From the NCBI GenBank assembly GCA_038030265.1, contig CM075939.1:27075253-27139252 (forward strand): 64,000 nt of DNA, read 5' to 3'. The DNA is from Corythucha ciliata. Its lineage: Eukaryota; Arthropoda; Insecta; Hemiptera; Tingidae. Each line of letters starts with the position of its first letter. Within the stretch, counting starts at the first letter, position 1. Position numbers and translations under genes: made by a program. Below the pieces are notes generated by a model. It made no database searches, was not told the origin of the DNA, and was given only the letters and a program-made list of their open reading frames with translations. Positions 58,105-64,000 of the stretch are shown in pieces.

Positions 58105-59027
58105 TTGGAAAAAAAAAAAAAAAACTGTGAAAACATAGAGACTCTCCCCTTCAGGCCAGACGAATTCAACACATTCTTTAATAACGTTGCGGGCCCTCCC
58201 CTGAGCGATCAAAATGTAACTAATCTTTCGCCCTCGGTAAACCAAACTTTGCGTGATTCCTTGGAAACATTTGAAAGTACGTCGTTTCAGGAGCTCTCTA
58301 AGGTAATAAAATAACTTAAAAACAGTAACTCTGTAGATTATTGTAGTTGTAACACTCAAATTATGAAATATGTCGCGAATGGTTTACTAGTTCATTTAGA
58401 AGCGTTGATAAATGACAGCTTAAGTTGTGGGGTCTTCCCCAGTGTCTTAAAAATAGATGTAATTACGCCTATTCTTAAAAAAGGAAACCGTGATTCTCTT
58501 AATAACTATAGGCCTATAGCAATTCTGCCCATGTTCTCGAAATATACAAAAAAATAGTTACAAGTAGACTAACAGACTAAATCTCTTGAAAAACAAAAAC
58601 AAACATGGCTTTGTGTGGGGGAAATGTACCGCCGATACAATAACTGACTTTGCAGAGTATATAACGGACTGCGTCGTAAATGTCAACTTTCTTGGACCTT
58701 AGAAAGGAAGGCCTTTGACTGCGTAGACCATAAAGTCCTCTTGCAAAAACTGAGCGTGTATAATGTTGAGAATGAAGCCCTGAACCTTTTGGAAAGTTTC
58801 TGGAAAGTTTCTTGATAAATCGCAAACCAATTGTGAAGATAGGAAATTATTTTTCAGGCGCCTTGGTCAGCAATTCTGGAGTTCCTCAAGGCTCCGTGCA
58901 TGGCCCAATCCTTTTCTTAATATATGTAAATAATCTGTCAGAAAGTATCAAAGCCTCTTATTTCGTCACTTTTGCCGATAGTACCACTATGGTAGTGGGA
59001 GACAGAGTTCATTGTCACGTGCGTTAA
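58105..59027 (+). pseudogene. Second LINE reverse transcriptase fragment
   Basis: A first frame (58105-58557, one stop at 58312) contains FNNVAGPPLSDQNVTNL, then LKNSNSVDYCS, LEALINDSLSCGVFPS and KKGNRDSLNNYRPIAILP, the fingers region of a LINE RT. After frame changes come NKHGFVWGKCTADTITDF (about 58600) and KAFDCVDHKVLLQKL (58708-58755). A third frame (58812-59027) holds GVPQGSVHGPILFLIYVNNL and, at the catalytic box, FADSTT in place of the expected ADD, so an active-site aspartate is lost. It is related to, but distinct from, the LINE at 53114-54148. CR1/Jockey-like; clade not resolved. Confidence 0.8.
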
Positions 59028-59317
59028 GTAGGAGTGAACAATATTTCATAGAAACCTTGAGTTTGAATGTGCCCCACACCCACTCTGTGCCACCGTTCTG
59101 ACGCTGAAACTCTTTGGCCTACAAGCCGTTCAATTCCAAAAACAGAATACTTGATCTAAAAATGACAATCAGCGACAAAATCATGGTGTCAGAAATGGTG
59201 GAGGGAGTACGTCATAAATGTTTTAAATGTGAGTCTAGGAGCAAGGAACCTAATCTCAAATCAAATAAGATTAGTGTAATTTTTGGTGCTTTTATCTCAA
59301 GTTTGCAGTTATTTATT

Positions 59318-59693
59318 GCATGCATGAAACTGTAGCCGTAGGAGCCTACGTTGTCTGTCTTCCCTCGTTGAGGTGCGTTAGAAACGAACCGGTTTCGGCT
59401 GCTCGCCATCTTCAGCGTCTGTAAGTACAACTGAAACTTACAGTACTGTACTGAAACTTACAGTACTGTACAGAAACGAACCGGTTTCGGCTGCTCGCCA
59501 TCTTCAGCGTCTGTAAGTACAACTGAAACTTACAGTACTTACAGACGCTGAAGATGGCGAACAGCCGAAACCGGTTCGTTTCTAACGCACCTCAACGAGG
59601 GAAGACAGACAACGTAGGCTCCTACGGCTACAGTTTCATGCATGCATTACCTACTAACCCTCGTAGTCTAAGCGACCATACTAACAATATCAA
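59318..59693 (+). mobile_element. Hairpin retroposon, copy 3, 15-bp target duplication
   Basis: TTGCAGTTATTTATT stands at 59303-59317 and again at 59694-59708. The element runs from GCATGCATGAAACTGTAGCC through a first arm, an internal duplication of the hammerhead-like segment (59385-59415 and 59480-59515 in complement), then the opposite arm (59543-59647) and a tail (ACCCTCGTAGTCTAAGCGAC, 59657-59676). On the + strand the right arm has AGACG (59543-59547), CTGAAGA (59548-59554), a GGC/GCC stem, GAAA (59567-59570), CCGG, TT and CGTTT, where AGACG can pair with CGTTT. The minus strand carries two such motifs in tandem. Arms are nearly identical, suggesting this copy is young. Confidence 0.85.
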
Positions 59694-59830
59694 TTGCAGT
59701 TATTTATTTGTAGCCGATGGACTAAAAGGAAGAAAATCCATAGTTACACCAAAATAATTAGTCCGCTAAACGTTGTATTATTCCAATTTTGGCACCTCTA
59801 TGAGTGGTCCAATTGGTACACCACTGACCC

Positions 59831-60102
59831 CCCGCGGAGCACGTCGTATGCGAGTGTGACGGCTACGCGGCGGTCAGATACACCATTTTTGGTGACGATA
59901 GGATATCCTTCCCCAGCTTCTCAAAGGAGAATGGGACCCGTCTCCTGAGTTAGCTGAAAAGGATAAATAGGTTTGAGGAGCCGTACTATAGGCTCTCCCG
60001 AGTCCGGGCCCCAAGTGGGTATGGTGTATGGGCCGAAAGGGATTTGGCACCTTCGGAGTCGGGAGACCGTCCGAGCCCTCAAAAAAAAAAAAACAAAAAA
60101 AA
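59831..60102 (+). mobile_element. 5'-truncated LINE tail with poly(A), 13-bp target duplication
   Basis: ACACCACTGACCC stands at 59818-59830 and at 60103-60115. The insert ends in an A-rich tail (60081-60102). Its + strand frame reads AEHVVCECDGYAAVR then TIFGD and ends at a TAG (59949), which is the HxxCxC-type C-terminal end of an ORF2 with an RNase H-like region; the rest is 3' untranslated sequence. This is the textbook structure of a target-primed insertion and, with its perfect duplication, probably recent. Confidence 0.85.
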
Positions 60103-60667
60103 ACACCACTGACCCGAAGTGATCGAAACGAAATAGTTCCCTCACACAACATACTACCTTCTGGGTTGATATAAATTGAGGGGCCAAGCGATCGCAAACA
60201 CTTGGAACAGTGCAGAAAAACACAACGTGATCTTTTGAAAATTTCGTGAGAAAAAGTAAGAAATAGAGCTAAGTGACAACAGCGTGGTGATACAGTGAAA
60301 AAAAAGAAGTGAGAAGTGAATTCAAGAGTCTTTCTAACCTATGGGTGAAGAGCGCACGTAGGTATATGTGTGCTTTCTGGAAGTTTTACCAATGATATTA
60401 CTTTTCTTTTTCCTCCTTACCAACCTAAAAACCCTCTTATCTTCTCATCTCTCGCTCCGATACCGCCCACAGATTTTCTCTTCTTTCCCCACAACCACTT
60501 ATACGAATCTTCCATTCCGTATTTTTTCTTCTTTTTCCTCGGGCTGATCCCCTCCGAACTTTAAATGTTCAAACGTGTGGCGACGTTAAAAAGACAAACA
60601 ACCATCAATAATTTAACAATCGCTCCCTTCAGTTTATTACGTACCAACCACTATTCAACAAAATAAA

Positions 60668-61756
60668 ATGTCCAAAATTTCAATTTTGTTCGAAAATTTC
60701 AAATTGTATTTAAATTGGGTTCTCTCTTATTACAAATGGCAGCCTTCTGAGTTGTCCGCCAATATTGGCAACTTCATCGACCGAATGAGTGAGTTTTTTA
60801 AAAAACGAATGGAAAATAATGAAACGGCAACGAGACGGCACGATCAAAAAACGACTAATAGTTCGCCCAGTGAAACTTTCAGTTTTCCCGAAGATTTCAA
60901 CTTATTCAAATATATTTTAAAACTTTTCCGGGATAGAAGCCAAGACTGCTCTGTGCAGGAGCTGTGCGAGTTTTCTTTGAACAATCGCTCGAAAAACGTG
61001 GATATTTTGGCGAGGATATTGCGGAAAATTAATGAATTGGAAAATGTGGCCGAGGAGACGGCCGTTAGGGAGTCCCTCCAGAAACTGAGGTGATTAATTC
61101 GGCGACAATTTTGTTTTATTATTTAAATGGAATTCCAACACAGGCAAATCGTGATAAGAACGTTTTTGAAGGGTTCACCGAGTTCTAAGAAGTTGAAGAT
61201 AATTGTGAAGCAGCTGAAATATTTTGAAGAGACTCTGCTGACATTTCATTTGCCCTCGAAAGACGACCGCGCTAAATCGCCCTCAGTCAAATTCACCTCC
61301 TCTAAAAATTACGGTTTTACTGAAATGGAACCATTATCGATTTCAACATCTTTACACCGACCGAACTCATCAACTCGCCCGATTCTCGCTAGAGACTACG
61401 AGCCAAATCCTGTTAAGAGAGAAACATCGAGGACTAACGAAACTGTCAAGCATCTTGGTACGCAGACAGTCGCTGGCGACTCGGATAAAAAGCATTTTCG
61501 AACGATCGAAGAGAGTTTTTCACGTTTAAACGTGCCGTTGGAACCTCTGAATAGTCCGTTGCGCTGTGCAGGGTTTGAAATCGCAGTGTGCAATGGGAAA
61601 AAGGACGACTCAGCGTTCAACGCCAAGCCAAGTTCTATCGAATCTCTTTACGACGATTGTGCGTCCATTGAAGACCAATTTTTTTACAATTTCAAAAACG
61701 TTTCCAGCGTGTGGGAAGCTTGCGCCAACTTATTAACGAATTTATTAATCAAATAA
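60668..61756 (+). CDS. Hypothetical two-exon gene, 344-residue protein
   Basis: Exon 1 (60668-61089) starts at ATG after an AAATAAA run and ends before GTGATT; exon 2 (61144-61756) begins after CAACACAG and ends at TAA. The 54-bp intron is in phase 2, and splicing keeps one frame of 345 codons including the stop. The N-terminal half looks alpha-helical (FENFKLYLNWVLSYYK; FNLFKYILKLFRDRS; VDILARILRKINELENVAEE), with a basic/polar linker; the C-terminal half is Ser/Thr-rich and ends with a hydrophobic helix (VWEACANLLTNLLIK). No known domain, signal peptide or transmembrane segment was recognised. A polyadenylation signal overlaps the stop. It is the best host-gene candidate here; expression is unknown. 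Confidence 0.6.
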
Positions 61757-61757
61757 A
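61752..61757 (+). promoter_or_regulatory. AATAAA polyadenylation signal overlapping the stop codon
   Basis: AATAAA overlaps the TAA that ends the 344-residue frame. Such tight overlap is unusual but would give a very short 3' untranslated region; another A-rich stretch follows directly. Confidence 0.4.
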
Positions 61758-63400
61758 ATAACAAAATATCGGGATATTTTGCCGATAAGGAATATCTAGA
61801 TGCTACATTCCATCCAAGTTTGCGGCTCAAAAATTAATTCGTTATACTAGATAGCGACTATTTGGAAGTAATACTGCAATGTTTCACCCCAGACAACACA
61901 CATTTAAATGAACACGGTCCTTGAAAAGCATGGTATTTGGGTTCGACCTAGAACAAAAAAAAAAAAACTAAATGAGGGGCTCTTAATATGAGTGAGAAAC
62001 AGGAAAATGCTGCCCGGTTATGAATAAAGTGAGCATAAACTCTCAATAATACGATTTGAAAAACCGTCTGAAAATTGAGAGAAACTTCCTTTCTTCGCCC
62101 AGCAAGCAGATCCTTCTTATATATCCGTTGTCCAGCGTGGCATAATTGGTGAATCTGGTCGATGGCCCCAGCCCCACCCTCAACCTTTCTATCTGTTAGC
62201 CACTACATCGAGTTGGTATAGGAGATAGTTTCTTCTGGGCTTTCCTTCCTGTTTTTACAGTAGGTAAGCAACCGATTTTTAGCGAATTTCCCGAAAATTT
62301 CCTGGTTTTAACACTTCTTTAGGACATACACGGAGTCGACCCTTTCAAACGCCGAGATCACAAATTTGGCGAGGTTCACTTCAGTAAAAATTTGTTCGCG
62401 GCTTTGGTTCGCCCCAAAAAAACAAAATCTCACTGGTTGTGCTGAGTAAATTACCAAATTTCAGCCATGGAGTCCAAGAAAGAGCTTCGACCAACTGAAG
62501 TTTCCAGTTTTAGGGCCAGATTTTCATTAATTGTGTGGTATTGTCAGTTTTTGGGCAAAAAACTATATCTGAATTTTCTGATAAATTAAACAAGAAAATT
62601 ATGATTTAAGGACTAATTGTACTATTTCTAAGCCGCATTGTAAGATTCTATGGAGACCGTTCATTTTCCGGTTTGAGACCATTATTTGGGAATTATCACT
62701 TTTGGAATGAACAACCGAGGATTTTAGGATAAGTTGAAGGTTCCTGGGGGCAGAATTGACCATTTATGACCCAGAAAATGCAGATTTAAAGGCTAGATTG
62801 ATGAAAAATTGTCATTCCTGTGGTGAGTAGCTATGTTTGGAAGGCCCCAATTACTAGTTGCTGAGCCTACTTTACGTCACTAAAGTGGTAGATTTCACCA
62901 ATGGGAGTTAGGTTGGAGTTACCAAACTCTAAAACTGTTTACATTTTTGTTCCTACCTCCTACCTCCATGAACAAAACTTTTTCGCACGACTTGCACGGG
63001 AAGTGATGAGAACCGCACTGAAAACCTCCCTCGAAAGTATCTGTTTTCGTCAACCCCTGCGGAAAAAACGAAAAAGGCACGGGTGTGTGTTAGGAGAACA
63101 GCTGATTTGTTTTTTTTTGTTTGTTTGTTTGTTTGTTTTTGTTGTTTTTTTTACAGTAAACCAATGTTTGCTGTCCACAGATTATGTTCTCTTGGAGGTC
63201 TCAACTTGAATTCTGTGATATGACGTTAATTGTTATTGTTTTTTTTTTGTTTTGTTTTGTTTTTTTTTTTGGTTCCTCTTCCTGCCTGTGCCTTTTGGTT
63301 TGTTCACTCTTCACTGTGTTTGGGTTTCTCACTCGTAAGTACCATAACATTTCCAGAATGAGCACCTGCCTATAAATTCCCCATCGTCGTGCGAAAAACG
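61758..63400. other. No gene; T/G-rich low complexity near the end
   Basis: Nothing recognised between 61760 and 63100. T-rich tracts with G interruptions (TTTG-type) lie at about 63109-63153 and 63239-63271 and create meaningless Phe/Val-rich frames. Confidence 0.45.
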
Positions 63401-63409
63401 TCGTTCATT

Positions 63410-63594
63410 AAAGGAGTAAAAAAAAGGAAGAATCCTTCGTCGCAAAATTTATTACTGTCCAGACCGGTTTCGACCAACCTCTGTGGTCATCATCTGTGGA
63501 CTATATAGGATAACATAGGAATAATATCAATAGAACAATGGAATAAGTTAACAAAAACGTACGATAACGGATTCTTCCTTTTTTTTACTCCTTT
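63410..63594. mobile_element. 185-bp inverted-repeat element with a hammerhead-like segment
   Basis: Twenty-six-base ends (AAAGGAGTAAAAAAAAGGAA then GAATCC) are perfectly inverted at 63410-63435 and 63569-63594. Inside, the complement of 63457-63501 gives GTCCA, AGATGATGA, a GACC/GGTC stem, GAAA, CCGG, TC and TGGAC, with GTCCA and TGGAC able to pair. The layout is that of the hairpin family, but the first core base pattern is CAGATGA instead of CTGANGA. No target duplication seen. Confidence 0.65.
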
Positions 63595-64000
63595 GATCTT
63601 TTCGCCGTCGCTCTTCCGTGGGAGACCAACGTTTATCGTTCATTACTCGTCGGAAAGTGCAATATCATGTGCTCGTGTAATAGACTCACTCGACTGCGTC
63701 TCGTTCGTCTAACAACACTCGCACGATATTTCTTACTTTCCGCACTTGTTATGAAATGTACTATTATTGACATGAAGCACGAAATACAAAAGAGCACTGA
63801 TATGAAAAGATAGGGAAGGAAGGTAATTGATATATTTCAGAAAGGGAGTGTCTAGGGAAACCAGGATGAAGCTAATGGATTGGGATACAGAAGTTCTTAC
63901 GCCTGAAAAGTTAAAGAATATAAAGCTATCAAATTGTGTTGTTTTAACTTAACGTTTTAATTTCTGAGTAGGCGGCTGGAAAAGCATAATTTTCGACCTT
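63595..64000. other. No gene seen
   Basis: Final stretch of the window. No open frame or repeat of note. Confidence 0.4.

Noticed and set aside
62131..62160. A-box-like GTGGCATAATTGGTGA
   Set aside because: No B-box at proper spacing and no cloverleaf can be drawn.

Overview
This looks like nuclear DNA from an invertebrate animal, most likely an arthropod. It is A+T-rich, genes are very sparse, there are short GT-AG introns, and most recognisable coding sequence is decayed transposon DNA: THAP-domain fragments, an ISL2EU-type transposon with a YqaJ nuclease gene, a hAT-like element, non-LTR retrotransposon pieces and many small inverted-repeat elements. I cannot name the species. There is no operon structure, rRNA, intact tRNA, CRISPR array or bacterial-style gene.

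Layout. 0-4 kb: a 142-bp MITE, the first copy (A) of a P-element-like THAP transposon, and diverged repeats. 4-7.8 kb: no gene. 7.8-11 kb: a degenerate 30-bp repeat (family alpha), split by a 1.46-kb nearly palindromic foldback element. 11-15 kb: mostly featureless with a MITE. 15.3-16.5 kb: second copy of the first MITE, a second 30-bp repeat family (beta) and a hairpin retroposon. 19-21.6 kb: two alpha arrays in opposite orientation around another MITE. 22.4-25.3 kb: CTCGGCCGAG-rich inverted ends around a THAP fragment and P-like copy B. 28.8-35.4 kb: a decayed ISL2EU transposon with a YqaJ gene (+) converging on a THAP/HTH/DDE transposase (-), riddled with three nested insertions. 36.4-37.7 kb: LINE 3' coding fragment, beta array and another hairpin retroposon. 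42.5-43.0 kb: a plausible two-exon gene. 44.2-47.6 kb: a foldback element, tandem duplication and P-like copy C with a nested MITE. 48.7-49.5 kb: an 821-bp hAT-like element with a perfect 8-bp target duplication. 50-54.3 kb: hairpin monomer, beta array, tRNA-like SINE, alpha array and a LINE reverse transcriptase. 58-60.1 kb: a second LINE, the clearest hairpin retroposon (15-bp target duplication) and a 5'-truncated LINE tail (13-bp target duplication). 60.7-61.8 kb: the best host-gene candidate, two exons, 344 residues. 63.4-63.6 kb: a small inverted-repeat element.

The most interesting signal is a family of short hairpin elements with 11-15-bp target duplications that carry hammerhead-ribozyme-like cores. 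At least three loci (16.4, 37.2 and 59.5 kb) hold the motif in good form, and four of the hairpin family copies lie in or beside each other's type of context, three of them inside beta 30-bp arrays. Hammerhead motifs are known from Penelope-like retroelements and retrozymes, so these may be short nonautonomous relatives. This reading rests on pattern inspection only.
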